A stretch of 64,000 nucleotides of DNA from Methanomicrobiales archaeon (GCA_022841205.1 JALHCK010000002.1:45178-109177); one strand, 5' to 3'. Shown: positions 15,775 to 25,292, counted from the stretch's first letter. Notes: generated by a model from the sequence alone, not told the origin. Numbers and translations are program-made.

Positions 15775-16568
15775 CGATCCTGGCACTTGGTCCCGAGGGC
15801 ACTTTCTCCCACGAGCTTGCTGTCCGGGCATTTCCCGGCCCGGTAAAGCTGATCCCGACCATTGCCGGGATTTTCTCCCTGGTCGAGGCCGGTGTTTCTG
15901 ATGGTGTCGTGCCGATCGAGAACAGCGAGGCAGGCGGAGTCGGCCCGACACTTGACGGGTTCCTGCAACACGAAGTCTTCATCACCGCCGAGCTTTTCAT
16001 GCCGGTCCACCACCACCTCGTGTCGATGGTTTCCCCGGGCGGGATCAGGGTGCTCTACGCCCATCCGCAGACCCATGAACAGTGCAGCAGGTTCATCGAT
16101 GAACTGGGAGTGCCGGTCATCCATACCAGCAGCAACGCTGCCAGCGCACAGGCACTGGCCGGTTCACCGGGGTCCGGTGCCATCGTATCAAGGATGAGTG
16201 CAGACCTGCATCACCTGCCCGTGATAAGGGAGTATGTCGAGAACAATCCATCCAACACCACCCGGTTCGTCGTGATTTCGAAGCGGAGGGGGGAGGAGCA
16301 GGGTAGCACGAAGTGCAGCGTCCTTGTCGATCCCGAAGAGGATCGCGCCGGGCTCCTCTACGATCTCCTTGGGGTCTTTGCCACACGGGATATCAACCTG
16401 ACAAGAATCGAGTCACGCCCGTCCAAGCGGAGGATGGGGCAGTACATCTTCTTCATGGACATCGATCGCACTCCTGCATGGGAGGATGCCCTGCTTGCAC
16501 TCCGGGAGAAGGCGAGGTTCCGGGAGCTTGGGTGCTACCGGGAAATGGTGGTGCCGGAATGGAAGTGA
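15771..16568 (+). CDS. pheA: Prephenate dehydratase with C-terminal ACT domain
   Basis: A 265-residue enzyme making phenylpyruvate from prephenate. The N-terminal periplasmic-binding-like fold begins LALGPEGTFSHELA, and the catalytic TRF motif is in NTTRFVVIS (~165). An ACT domain follows (LLYDLLGVFATRDINLTRIE) with ESRPS, the ESRP motif that binds phenylalanine in allosteric family members. Feedback inhibition by Phe is therefore likely. The start overlaps the tyrA stop as ATGA and the 3' end overlaps aroA by 10 bp. Confidence 0.95.
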   Translation: MTILALGPEGTFSHELAVRAFPGPVKLIPTIAGIFSLVEAGVSDGVVPIENSEAGGVGPTLDGFLQHEVFITAELFMPVHHHLVSMVSPGGIRVLYAHPQTHEQCSRFIDELGVPVIHTSSNAASAQALAGSPGSGAIVSRMSADLHHLPVIREYVENNPSNTTRFVVISKRRGEEQGSTKCSVLVDPEEDRAGLLYDLLGVFATRDINLTRIESRPSKRRMGQYIFFMDIDRTPAWEDALLALREKARFRELGCYREMVVPEWK

Positions 16569-17824
16569 CTCTCCAAAAGGCGGAAGAAATCGACATCAGG
16601 GTAAGCGCACCTCCTTCAAAGAGTTATACTCACCGGGCTCTCATCACCTCGGCACTTGCGGATGGGAGAAGTGTGCTCGAGTATCCCCTCTATTCGACCG
16701 ATACCGCCGTCACGGAAAACGGGTTGGCCCGGCTCGGGGTCCGGATCGATCGGAACGGGGAGCGAATGGTGGTGCAGGGATGCGGCGGGGCACTGGACTG
16801 CCGCGAAGGCACAGAGCTACTGATGGGTGATTCGGGGACCAGTTGCCGGTTTCTCACTTCGGTTGCCCTCCTCTGCGGCAACCCGGTCACCATTACCGGG
16901 AGCCCCCGTCTGAACGAACGCCCGATCGGCGGGCTGGTCGGGGCCCTTAACAGCATAGGGGGGAGGATAAGGTTTCTTGGGCCGCCTGGATTTCCGCCGA
17001 TACTGGTCGAGGGGGAGCTCGCGGGTGGGGCAGTCAGCGTGGAGGGCAGCGTGAGCAGCCAGTACGCATCATCGCTACTCCTTGCGGCACCGTGTGCCCG
17101 CTCCCCGGTCGAGCTCGCATTGCCTCCAGGAGGAGTATCCCTGGCATATCTCGATGTGACTGCAGATGTCATGGCATCATTCGGGGTCTCTTTGCAACGC
17201 CGCGGATATGAACATTTCAGGGTCGTCCCGGCACCTTACCGTGCACGGAATTACCGTATCGAAGGAGACTACTCATCGGCCTCGTACTTCTTTGCCATCG
17301 CTGCAGTGTGTGGCGGGAGGGTGAGAGTGGACAACTTAAACCCGGCATCGGTGCAGGGGGACCGTCGCCTCCTAGACGCCCTCGTCGGGATGGGATGCAC
17401 CGTTTCTTCGCATGGCAGTACTATCGCGCTGGAAAGTGACGGATGCCTCCAGGGGATAGAGCGGGACATGTCGGCATCACCCGATATCGTCCAGACGTTA
17501 TGCATGGTTGCCGCGAAGGCCGGTTCCCCTTCCCGGTTCACCGGGATCTCCCACCTTGAATTCAAGGAGAGCGATCGTATCCGCGCCATCATCGGGGTCA
17601 TCCAGGCCCTTGGCGGTGAGGCCTCCTGTGAAAAGGGTGCGATCACAATCCGGCCCGCACCTTTACACGGTGGAGTCATCGATGCAGGAAACGATCACCG
17701 GACCGCCATGAGTGCGGCGGTGCTCGGCCTGGCAGTAGGGGCAGTCACCATCACCGGGGCCGAATGCGTCAGCAAGTCTTTTCCGGATTTCTGGAAAATA
17801 CTCAATGAGGTCGGACTGATATGA
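16559..17824 (+). CDS. aroA: 5-enolpyruvylshikimate-3-phosphate synthase
   Basis: A 421-residue two-domain transferase joining shikimate-3-phosphate and PEP. Family motifs are SAPPSKSYTHRAL (residues ~15-27), the GDSGTSCRFL loop, RLNERPIGGLV, VSSQYASSLLLAAP, EGDYSSASYFFAIAA, and FKESDRIRAI near 340. An upstream in-frame extension into pheA has no family counterpart, so ATG 16559 is used. It overlaps both neighbours. Confidence 0.95.
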   Translation: MEVTLQKAEEIDIRVSAPPSKSYTHRALITSALADGRSVLEYPLYSTDTAVTENGLARLGVRIDRNGERMVVQGCGGALDCREGTELLMGDSGTSCRFLTSVALLCGNPVTITGSPRLNERPIGGLVGALNSIGGRIRFLGPPGFPPILVEGELAGGAVSVEGSVSSQYASSLLLAAPCARSPVELALPPGGVSLAYLDVTADVMASFGVSLQRRGYEHFRVVPAPYRARNYRIEGDYSSASYFFAIAAVCGGRVRVDNLNPASVQGDRRLLDALVGMGCTVSSHGSTIALESDGCLQGIERDMSASPDIVQTLCMVAAKAGSPSRFTGISHLEFKESDRIRAIIGVIQALGGEASCEKGAITIRPAPLHGGVIDAGNDHRTAMSAAVLGLAVGAVTITGAECVSKSFPDFWKILNEVGLI

Positions 17825-19194
17825 GGATCGTGTTGTGCGGGTTCCGTGGGACAGGGAAGACCGAATGCGGCAGGCTGCTGTCCCGGCTAACCGGCCTGCC
17901 GTTTTTCGATACCGATGCGGTGATCGAGGAGCGCGTGGGAAAGACCATCCATGAGATCTTTTCTGATGACGGGGAGGAGACTTTCCGGGAATACGAGCGG
18001 CAGGTGATTGCCAGCCTCCCGGGTTCGGGCTGCATCATCGGGAGTGGCGGAGGATCGGTGATCGATCCCCGGAATGTTGCCGCTCTCAGGCGGGGAAGCA
18101 CGATGATCCTTCTCGAAGCAGAACCATCCGCCATCGAACAGCGTATCCGGAACACGACACGGCCGGCACTCACCAACCTCCCCTTCCGCGATGAGATCAG
18201 TCTCCTGCTTGAAGAAAGAAAACACCTCTATACCAGTGCTGCTGACTTCTGCATCGACACGACCACCCGGAGCCCGAATGAAGTCTGCCTTTCAATCATG
18301 CGAATCCTCAACGAGGGAACGGCTGACCGGGGTGCAGGAGAACGGGCTGTCCGGTTCCTGCGGGAATCGGGAGTCCCGAAAGACGAAGTCCGGGCGTTCG
18401 AACAGGCCGTGTCCGGGGACCCAAAGACGAGGTTGTATGCCATAGCCGGAAATCCTGCACTCCACAGCCGGAGTCCTGCACTCTACTCGCAGCTCTTCTC
18501 GCATTTCGGCCTGAACTGCCACTATACCCGGCTCCAGGCACCGGATATCCTCCCCATCCTCCGCATCTGCCATGACCTCGATTTCCGGGGCCTGTCGGTG
18601 ACCATACCGTTCAAGGCCAGTATCATGGGCCACCTCTCGGAAATCTCGCCAGAATCGCGGGAGATCGGGGCGGTCAACACCGTTGTGTGGTGCGGGGGGA
18701 AGAGTTACGGGTCGAATACGGACTGGATCGGCATCAGGGACGCGCTCGGTGATACCGGATCGAAGGCAGTTGTGCTGGGGGCAGGGGGGGCTGCCGCTGC
18801 GGCGGTTTATGCACTATTGTCGCTCTCGATCGAGGTCACGGTGCTCAACCGGACGGTCAGCGCAGCGCGGGAGCTGGCCGGCCGGTTCGGGTGTGAATCC
18901 GGGCCCCTGGAAGCGTTTGACAGGATTGCACCCGATATCGTCATCAATGCAACACCGGTCGGGATGGGGCCGGATAAAAAGAGCCTGCTCCGCAAGGGCC
19001 AGCTCAAAGCCTTCATGACCGTCTTTGACCTCGTGTATACGCCACCTGAGACGCCGCTTATCAGGCTGGCACGAAACGCAGGGTGTCGTACCATCCCCGG
19101 GACAGAAATGTTTGCACGGCAGGCTGCTGCACAGTTCCGGCATTTCACCGGGATCTCTGTGCCCCTTGAAATGGTGTGGAGCATGATGTCATGA
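17821..19194 (+). CDS. aroKE: Bifunctional shikimate kinase - shikimate dehydrogenase fusion
   Basis: A 457-residue fusion of two pathway enzymes. Residues 1-165 are a bacterial-type shikimate kinase: P-loop GFRGTGKT (7-14), DTD at 30-32, GSGGGSV (74-80) and lid Arg in TRPAL (~114). About 40 linker residues lead to shikimate dehydrogenase: SRSP (216-219), K265 in TIPFK, GAVNTV, NTDWIG (D301) and the Rossmann loop GAGGAA (~320). Both active sites look intact. Most euryarchaea use an unrelated GHMP-type shikimate kinase, so the P-loop kinase is notable. ATGA overlaps join it to aroA and aroC. Confidence 0.93.
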   Translation: MRIVLCGFRGTGKTECGRLLSRLTGLPFFDTDAVIEERVGKTIHEIFSDDGEETFREYERQVIASLPGSGCIIGSGGGSVIDPRNVAALRRGSTMILLEAEPSAIEQRIRNTTRPALTNLPFRDEISLLLEERKHLYTSAADFCIDTTTRSPNEVCLSIMRILNEGTADRGAGERAVRFLRESGVPKDEVRAFEQAVSGDPKTRLYAIAGNPALHSRSPALYSQLFSHFGLNCHYTRLQAPDILPILRICHDLDFRGLSVTIPFKASIMGHLSEISPESREIGAVNTVVWCGGKSYGSNTDWIGIRDALGDTGSKAVVLGAGGAAAAAVYALLSLSIEVTVLNRTVSAARELAGRFGCESGPLEAFDRIAPDIVINATPVGMGPDKKSLLRKGQLKAFMTVFDLVYTPPETPLIRLARNAGCRTIPGTEMFARQAAAQFRHFTGISVPLEMVWSMMS

Positions 19195-20234
19195 ATACCT
19201 TTGGAAGATCGTTCCGGTGCACCACCTTCGGTGAGAGCCATGGTCCTGCACTGGGGGTCGTAATCGACGGGTGCCCCCCGGGACTGCTGCTGTCTGCGAA
19301 GGATATCCAGCCTTTGCTCGACCGTCGCAGGCCGGGCCATGGCCCCCTCGCATCGCCACGGGCCGAAACCGACCAGGTCGAGATCCTCTCAGGGATCTTC
19401 GAGGGCAGGACCACCGGGACTCCCCTGGCAATGATCATCTGGAACCGCGAGGCGAGACCCTCCGATTACGACGCGCTCCGGGACATTTACCGCCCCGGCC
19501 ATGCCGACTTTACTTACCTGGCAAAATACGGTACACGGGACCACAGGGGAGGAGGACGGTCTTCGGGACGGGAGACCGTGGCCCGTGTTGCAGCTGGCGC
19601 GGTGGCGATGCGAATCCTCGCGGAAGCGGGCATAAGCATCACAGGGTCCGTCGATGAGATACACGGGGTGGCGGACCCCGCAATGCAGGAAGAGGAGATA
19701 CGCCGGGCGATGGCTGAAGGCGATTCCGTTGGCGGGCTTATTACGGTCATTGCCAAGGGCTGTCCTCCCGGTCTCGGCGACCCAGTTTTTTGCAAGCTCG
19801 ATGCCCTGATCGCCGGGGCACTGATGGGAATCGGCGGGGTGAAGGGAATTGAGATCGGAGACGGGTTTGCCGCAGCCCGGATGAGAGGAAGCGAGCACAA
19901 CGACCAGATGATCAGCACGGGTTTTCTCTCAAACCACTCGGGCGGGATCCTCGGCGGTATCAGCACAGGGGCCGATATCGTTGTCCGGATTGGCGTAAAG
20001 CCGACCCCGTCCATCCGGAAACCCCAGCAGACGGTTACTGTGGATGGGAAGGAAACGGTAGTGCGAATCGAAGGCCGGCACGATCCATGCATCGTCCCCC
20101 GGGTGCTCCCGGTTGCAGAGGCGATGCTTTCCCTGGTGCTGGCAGATGCCCTGATAGAACAGGAGAAGTACAGGGTTTTTTTGCCGATGAGAAAAAAACG
20201 TGATTTCTCCAAAGGAGCAGCACATGAGAACTGA
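19191..20234 (+). CDS. aroC: Chorismate synthase
   Basis: A 347-residue FMN-dependent enzyme for the last shared step, EPSP to chorismate. Signatures are CTTFGESHGPALG at the N-terminus, RRRPGHGP-like DRRRPGHGPLASPR, HRGGGRSSGRETVARVAAGA, and RHDPCIVPR near the C-terminus. The start overlaps the fusion gene stop as ATGA; an ATG 15 bp upstream would add residues not found in the family. It completes the route to chorismate within the operon, apart from AroD, which is convergent downstream. Confidence 0.96.
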   Translation: MNTFGRSFRCTTFGESHGPALGVVIDGCPPGLLLSAKDIQPLLDRRRPGHGPLASPRAETDQVEILSGIFEGRTTGTPLAMIIWNREARPSDYDALRDIYRPGHADFTYLAKYGTRDHRGGGRSSGRETVARVAAGAVAMRILAEAGISITGSVDEIHGVADPAMQEEEIRRAMAEGDSVGGLITVIAKGCPPGLGDPVFCKLDALIAGALMGIGGVKGIEIGDGFAAARMRGSEHNDQMISTGFLSNHSGGILGGISTGADIVVRIGVKPTPSIRKPQQTVTVDGKETVVRIEGRHDPCIVPRVLPVAEAMLSLVLADALIEQEKYRVFLPMRKKRDFSKGAAHEN

Positions 20235-20616
20235 TGCCAGGTTTCCGGTCGCACTCCTCCTGATCTCTCTCATCGTTCTTCCCGGATGTGTTACCGTGCC
20301 GGGTCTTGCCGGTGCCGGGCCGGGAAAGGAGGTATCAGGAGTATCGGTCAACCTTGTCAGGTCATCGGCGGACTTCTCGCTCTCCCGGGGGTGTGTCTGG
20401 ACAGTGGCTGTACAGGTCTACAACCACGGTGAAGTCGAAGCGCGGAACGTTAACGTCCAGCTCGAACTGGTCGATGCCAGATCCGGAGTGGTGCGGGACA
20501 CCATGCAGGTGTTTGCCGGCACGCTTGCGCCGGGGGAATCGCACCAGGTACAGGTCGAACTCGATGGGGACTGTATCAACGACTATATCCTGAATGCCTA
20601 CCCGATCCTGGTTTGA
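20224..20616 (+). CDS. Predicted lipoprotein with CARDB-like beta domain
   Basis: A 130-residue protein with signal peptide and lipobox (LIVLPGC, Cys ~22), so exported and lipid-anchored. The mature part (VNLVRSSADFSLSRGCVWTV, VYNHGEVEARNVNVQLELVD, GTLAPGESHQVQVEL) resembles the CARDB/FxLYD-type sandwich used in archaeal envelope proteins. A strong aaggag precedes the ATG, which overlaps aroC by 11 bp, so it is read with the aro operon. No metabolic link to aromatic synthesis is evident. Confidence 0.78.
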   Translation: MRTDARFPVALLLISLIVLPGCVTVPGLAGAGPGKEVSGVSVNLVRSSADFSLSRGCVWTVAVQVYNHGEVEARNVNVQLELVDARSGVVRDTMQVFAGTLAPGESHQVQVELDGDCINDYILNAYPILV

Positions 20617-20720
20617 CCGGACCTTGCAGGTCGCACGGGGATCAGTACCTGTGCCGGGATGGGTGAACAACGGGCAGTGCCGGGACCCTGCCGGCAACCA
20701 TGCAATTTCCTGGCCGCGGG

Positions 20721-21350
20721 TCAGCGGGTGAGCGTGTCGAGGATTGTCCGTGCCTCCCGGACGGTGAACTGGCCCTCGGCAGTTGGCCTGCCCGCAGCAC
20801 AGAAGAGATACGAGGATCCAAACAGCGGGAGGATTATCCTTGCAAACCGGAACCTTGAGCCCATGGTGCTGGTGATAACCGGGTGTTCTGCAGCGAGGGT
20901 GAAGGCACAAAGCGACAGGACATCTTCGGGTGAACGTGGCGTGACAACAATTTTTGGAATGCCATACCTGCGCAGGCGGGCCTCGATGTCCCGGAGCTCA
21001 GGCGCGGATGGCATCTGTTCGGTATGATACGACGCGATGATCTTCTTGCCCGAATCCCGGTAACCCGGTGCCGTTGTGCTGAACCTCTGTTCGATATCGA
21101 TCATTTCTGCCAGGGAAAGCCATGGCTCGATCAGTGCCTGCCAGTCCGCGGTGCCTCCGGAAAATGCCCCTCCCTCCTCCCTGCTCCTGACGGTCAGGAT
21201 GATCGGGAGCGTGCATCCGCGGATGGCCCGGAGCGAAGGTCCGGGAAGGTCCCCTGGAATGAGGTCGAGCCTGAGCTCGATCACGTCCGCACCACCAGCA
21301 ACAGCGTCAGGGATATCTGCCGGATCAGAAACCGACGCAATAAGCTGCAT
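20721..21350 (-). CDS. aroD: 3-dehydroquinate dehydratase, type I
   Basis: A 209-residue Schiff-base dehydratase for step three of the pathway. Visible are the N-terminal MQLIASVSD, ELRLDLIPGDLPG with the substrate-binding acid and Arg, the catalytic His in IASYHTEQM, and the Schiff-base Lys in GIPKIVVTPRS. The C-terminal MGSRFRFARII carries a conserved substrate Arg. The start at 21350 matches the family; longer frames add 45 residues without homology. The gene faces the aro operon and has its own promoter, so it is regulated separately. Confidence 0.93.
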   Translation of the reverse strand: MQLIASVSDPADIPDAVAGGADVIELRLDLIPGDLPGPSLRAIRGCTLPIILTVRSREEGGAFSGGTADWQALIEPWLSLAEMIDIEQRFSTTAPGYRDSGKKIIASYHTEQMPSAPELRDIEARLRRYGIPKIVVTPRSPEDVLSLCAFTLAAEHPVITSTMGSRFRFARIILPLFGSSYLFCAAGRPTAEGQFTVREARTILDTLTR

Positions 21351-21454
21351 ACGGTGAACGTTTATCGCGCTTCCATATATCACCCGCTGCCATTCTGCAG
21401 GCTTTTCGGAATTGCGATATTTCTTGGGGATGCAGGGAAGAGGTACATGTACGA

Positions 21455-24013
21455 ATGATCGACCGGGTCCCGGAACTGCTGGCACCGGCAGGCTCCCCTG
21501 AGGCCCTAAGGGCTGCGGTCAACGCCGGGGCGGATGCCGTCTACCTTGGGGGAAAACAATTCGGGGCACGCGGGTCTGCACCAAACTTCTCCGATGAGGA
21601 GCTCTCTGCAGGAATCGCATATGCCCACCTGCGGGGGACACTGGTCTACGTTACGGTCAATACCCTCATTCATGACCGCGAGCTGCCTGCGCTGGCACAC
21701 TTCCTTACCATGCTTTACAGGGAAGGAGCTGACGGAATCCTCCTGCAGGATGCCGGTGCAGCACAACTTGCACGGAGCATTGTCCCCGATCTCCCCCGCC
21801 ATGCATCCACGCAGTGCACGATAACCGATCGGGAAGGGGTGATCCAGGCCCGCCGATCGGGGTTTGCCAGAGTGGTCCTTGCCCGGGAACTCGAAATGGA
21901 GGAGATCGATTCGATATTCGAAATTCCCGATCAGGAACGCCCGGGGATCGAGATATTTGCCCATGGGGCGCTCTGCTATGCCTACTCGGGACAGTGCCTC
22001 CTGTCATCGGTCATTGGAGGGCGTAGCGGGAACCGGGGTATGTGTGCACAGCCGTGCCGGAAGCCGTACAGGCTTGTTGCCGGTGCAGCAGACCGCTTCG
22101 GGCGAATCACCCGCAAAGAGCACATTCCCATCCCTGACTCGTATCTTCTCTCCACCCGCGACCTCTGCATTTACCCGAAGCTTGATGAAGTGCTAAGGCG
22201 GCCTTTTTCCGCGTTGAAGATCGAAGGCCGGATGCGGTCGCCGGAATACGTAGCCATCGTCGTCTCACGCTACAGGAAGGCGCTCGATTCCCTCGCCGCC
22301 GGACTGGTTCCGGGACAGGAGGAGATCGAAGACCTCGAGGTCGCCTTCTCCCGGGGTTTTACTTCAGGCTACCTGTTCGGAAGCCGTGCCCCCTCCCTGA
22401 TGGGACGGAATCGTCCCGGCAACAGGGGGCTGTTTCTTGGCACCGTTGTCTCCAGCACACCCGGCGAACTGCGCATCCTCCCTTCAGCGCGGACAGTGCC
22501 CGGACCCGGTGACGGGCTTGTCGGGAGAGATCCCCGTACTGGCGAGGAGCAGGGATTCATCCTCCATGGCACCGTTGCCCGCACTGACCGCTGGATCGTG
22601 ATCCGGCAGCAGACCGGGATCAGCCCGGGCATGGATCTCTTCCTGACCCGGAGTGCGCGCCTTGAGCGGGAAGCGGCAGGAATCCTGCAGGCAGCAGGAC
22701 CTGCGGGAAGGTTTCCGCTCTCCATCGATATTACCCTTATCGTGGAACCGGATCTTCCCATCATCGCTTCAGGACTGATCCGTATCCCGGGTGGAAATAC
22801 ACTGGCGGTCCGGCATGAAGGCGACTTTGTACCGGAGCCTGCAATTGGCCGGCCGACTTCAAGCGAGGATATTGTGCGCCAGATCAAAAAGACCGGGAAG
22901 AGCGAGTTTCGGGTGGGCGATATTTCCATCGCATATCCCGGCTCCCTTTTCATACCGGTTGGCAAACTGAATGCCTTCCGGAGAGAATTTCTTGACCTCG
23001 CCAGTAAGGCGGTACTTGCCGCCTTCCGTCCGGCCTCCATCCTTGCAGAGGAAGCGGAGGCCAGGGCGAAGGGTATGGCAGAACATCTGGACCGTTCCTG
23101 TTCAGGTCCGGGCTTTACCCTCCCGCAACTCGCCGTCATCTGCGATGACCAGGAGAGCTGTATTGCCGCTCTCTCTGCCGGGAGCGACCGGGTCATCTTT
23201 GAACCTTCCGGCGATTCCATATCGCCAGGAAGCGCCGTCCTGCCGGTGCTTCGGGAGGCAGGGGATCCCGGAAAAGTCACCTGGAAATGGCCGCAGATAC
23301 CGCCGGCCGGCTACATTGGGAAGGCATGTTCCGCCCTCCCCTCCCTATCAGGCAGGGGGCTTTCCACGGTGATGGTGGAGAGCCCCGGAGCGGCGGCATC
23401 GGTTCGCCGGGCTCTTCCGGGCATGAATATCACGGGCGGGCCGGGAATGAATATCTTCAACCACCTGTCAATCCGGGCATACTCCGACCTTGTATCGGGG
23501 GTTACGCTCTCTCCTGAGCTCTCTTCCCGCGATATTGCAGAACTCATACAGCGCAAGGAGTGTTCCTGTCCCAGGATGGAGGCCGGAATCCTCGTCCAGG
23601 GAAATCTCGAAGTCATGGTGACCGCTGATAATCTCCTCAGTCCCGCGTTGGCCGGAAGGCAGGATGCTGACTGCCGGTTCGGCATTGAAGATGCAACGGG
23701 ACGGGTCTTCCCGGTTCATGTGGATTCTTCCGGAAAAACACATATTGCAAATGCAAGCGAACTCTGCCTTATCGATTACCTCCCGGACCTTGCCACCTTT
23801 GGTATTGATACGATCATCATCGATTCACGGACCCGCGGCCCGGCCTACGCCGGCGGGATGGCGGCTGTATACCGGGAAGCCCTGGGGATGGTTGACTGGC
23901 TTTCCGGACGTTCCGGTGCTTCCACCCCTGCTCCTGCCCTCAAGAAACGTATCCGGGAGATGGCCAGAGGTGGGATCACCTCTGGGCATTTCATCCGCGG
24001 TCTTGCCAGATGA
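21455..24013 (+). CDS. Peptidase U32 family protein (RlhA-like)
   Basis: An 852-residue protein. The N-terminal ~330 residues are the U32 barrel (LLAPAGSPEALRAAVNAGAD, VYLGGKQFGARG, and HGALCYAYSGQCLLSS followed by GRSGNRGMCAQPCRKPY). The four cysteines of the latter segment match the iron-sulfur ligands of characterised U32 members. A DUF3656-like region and further alpha/beta segments follow. Characterised relatives hydroxylate rRNA cytidine (RlhA) or act in tRNA and ubiquinone hydroxylation rather than proteolysis, so an RNA-modifying role is the best guess. Divergent from aroD. Confidence 0.85.
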   Translation: MIDRVPELLAPAGSPEALRAAVNAGADAVYLGGKQFGARGSAPNFSDEELSAGIAYAHLRGTLVYVTVNTLIHDRELPALAHFLTMLYREGADGILLQDAGAAQLARSIVPDLPRHASTQCTITDREGVIQARRSGFARVVLARELEMEEIDSIFEIPDQERPGIEIFAHGALCYAYSGQCLLSSVIGGRSGNRGMCAQPCRKPYRLVAGAADRFGRITRKEHIPIPDSYLLSTRDLCIYPKLDEVLRRPFSALKIEGRMRSPEYVAIVVSRYRKALDSLAAGLVPGQEEIEDLEVAFSRGFTSGYLFGSRAPSLMGRNRPGNRGLFLGTVVSSTPGELRILPSARTVPGPGDGLVGRDPRTGEEQGFILHGTVARTDRWIVIRQQTGISPGMDLFLTRSARLEREAAGILQAAGPAGRFPLSIDITLIVEPDLPIIASGLIRIPGGNTLAVRHEGDFVPEPAIGRPTSSEDIVRQIKKTGKSEFRVGDISIAYPGSLFIPVGKLNAFRREFLDLASKAVLAAFRPASILAEEAEARAKGMAEHLDRSCSGPGFTLPQLAVICDDQESCIAALSAGSDRVIFEPSGDSISPGSAVLPVLREAGDPGKVTWKWPQIPPAGYIGKACSALPSLSGRGLSTVMVESPGAAASVRRALPGMNITGGPGMNIFNHLSIRAYSDLVSGVTLSPELSSRDIAELIQRKECSCPRMEAGILVQGNLEVMVTADNLLSPALAGRQDADCRFGIEDATGRVFPVHVDSSGKTHIANASELCLIDYLPDLATFGIDTIIIDSRTRGPAYAGGMAAVYREALGMVDWLSGRSGASTPAPALKKRIREMARGGITSGHFIRGLAR

Positions 24014-24066
24014 TACAGGGGAAAGCTATCAATTCCCGGCACGCAATATTCTCTCCTGTGAAGAAT

Positions 24067-24735
24067 ATGGACAAACCATTCATTCTCATCAACCTGAAGA
24101 CCTATCCTGAAGGGGCAGGACAGCGGGCACATGCCATCGGGGATGCCGCGGCGCAGGTCGCCATGGAGAGCGGGGCGACAATAGCGGTGGCGCCATCCTA
24201 CATGGATATCCGCCCCCTCGCGGTCCATACCGGAGTCCCGGTCTATGCACAACATGTTGATGGCGCCGAGCCGGGAGCTCACACGGGTTTCATCACCGCC
24301 GGAGCCCTGAAGATTGCCGGGGCAACAGGATCGCTCGTCAACCACTCCGAACGGCGTCTCACCCTGGCCGACATCGGGGCGGCAGTAACTGCTCTGAAGG
24401 CAGCGGGGCTCGTATCGGTCGTCTGCTCGAACAATGATCCAACCAGTGCAGCGGCGGCGGCGCTTGCACCCGATTACGTGGCGATCGAGCCACCCGAACT
24501 GATAGGAAGCGGTGTTTCGGTCTCAAAGGCAAACCCGGATATCATCAGCCGCTCTGTCGAGGCTGTACAGAAGGTAAACCCGGGGGTGAAGGTGCTGACC
24601 GGTGCGGGAATCCAGTCCGGGGAATGCGTTAAGATCGCCCGCGATCTCGGGACCGATGGAGTATTACTGGCATCGGGTGTCGTCAAGGCCAAAGCCCCGA
24701 TCGCCGTGCTCCGTGACCTGGTCTCGCTTGTCTAG
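24067..24735 (+). CDS. tpiA: Triosephosphate isomerase, archaeal type
   Basis: A 222-residue archaeal short TIM interconverting glyceraldehyde-3-phosphate and dihydroxyacetone phosphate. FILINLKTYPEG carries the catalytic Lys, LVNHSERRL has the electrophilic His, and VAIEPPELIGSG holds the catalytic Glu. GAGIQSGECVK is the phosphate-loop region. ATG 24067 gives the usual length; an alternative ATG at 24010 overlaps the U32 stop (ATGA) and would add 19 residues. The end overlaps the convergent XRE-CBS gene by 4 bp. Confidence 0.94.
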   Translation: MDKPFILINLKTYPEGAGQRAHAIGDAAAQVAMESGATIAVAPSYMDIRPLAVHTGVPVYAQHVDGAEPGAHTGFITAGALKIAGATGSLVNHSERRLTLADIGAAVTALKAAGLVSVVCSNNDPTSAAAAALAPDYVAIEPPELIGSGVSVSKANPDIISRSVEAVQKVNPGVKVLTGAGIQSGECVKIARDLGTDGVLLASGVVKAKAPIAVLRDLVSLV

Positions 24736-25292
24736 CGCCCGATTATGAGGGAGATGAGATCGTGCTTGGTGATTACCCCCTGCACCATCCCTTCCTCCAT
24801 CACAAGGACGGCATGGTGGTTCTGGAGGATCTTTACCACGGTCTCGATGTCCATACCGGGAGGAACGGTAGGGAAACCCGGTTCGAGCACGTTGCTCACA
24901 AAGAGGCCATGACCCTTTGAAGTTGCCCGGTCCTCGATAGCACCAACAATCGCGGACTCCGAGATGCAGCCAACAGGCACACCGTTCTCGATGACCGGGA
25001 GCTGAGAAAAGTTCTGGGCATCCATGATCTCCACGGCGCGGGCAATGGGATCACGGGGTTCTACGGAAAACACGGGGGCATGCATCACCTGTGCCGCGGT
25101 CATCCGCGGTTTCCTGGCTTCATTGAGGACTCGGACGATCTTTTCAAGGGTGCTCACCCGTGGATCAACGCTCCCGGCCTCGATCCGCGCCACCATCGAC
25201 TGGCTGATTCCTGCCATCTCCGCAAGTTCTGCCTGCCGTATGCCCAGTATTTCACGGCGTGCTTTCAGTTCCTCGGGGGTCGGGATATGCAT
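24732..25292 (-). CDS. XRE-type HTH regulator with two CBS domains
   Basis: A 186-residue protein. Residues ~8-60 form a Cro/XRE helix-turn-helix (LGIRQAELAEMAGISQSMVARIEAG); residues ~68-184 are a CBS pair beginning MHAPVFSVEPRDPIARAVEIM and ending VQGVITKHDLISLI. CBS pairs usually sense adenine nucleotides or S-adenosyl ligands, so this should be a ligand-gated DNA-binding protein. The combination is widespread in methanogens; targets are unknown. An AT-rich TATA-like element sits about 33 bp upstream of the start. Confidence 0.9.
   Translation of the reverse strand: MHIPTPEELKARREILGIRQAELAEMAGISQSMVARIEAGSVDPRVSTLEKIVRVLNEARKPRMTAAQVMHAPVFSVEPRDPIARAVEIMDAQNFSQLPVIENGVPVGCISESAIVGAIEDRATSKGHGLFVSNVLEPGFPTVPPGMDIETVVKILQNHHAVLVMEEGMVQGVITKHDLISLIIGR

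Noticed and set aside
22369..23280. A 303-codon minus-strand frame inside the U32 gene
   Set aside because: Rich in Ser/Arg/Pro, as expected for the complement of a GC-biased gene; no recognisable motif.
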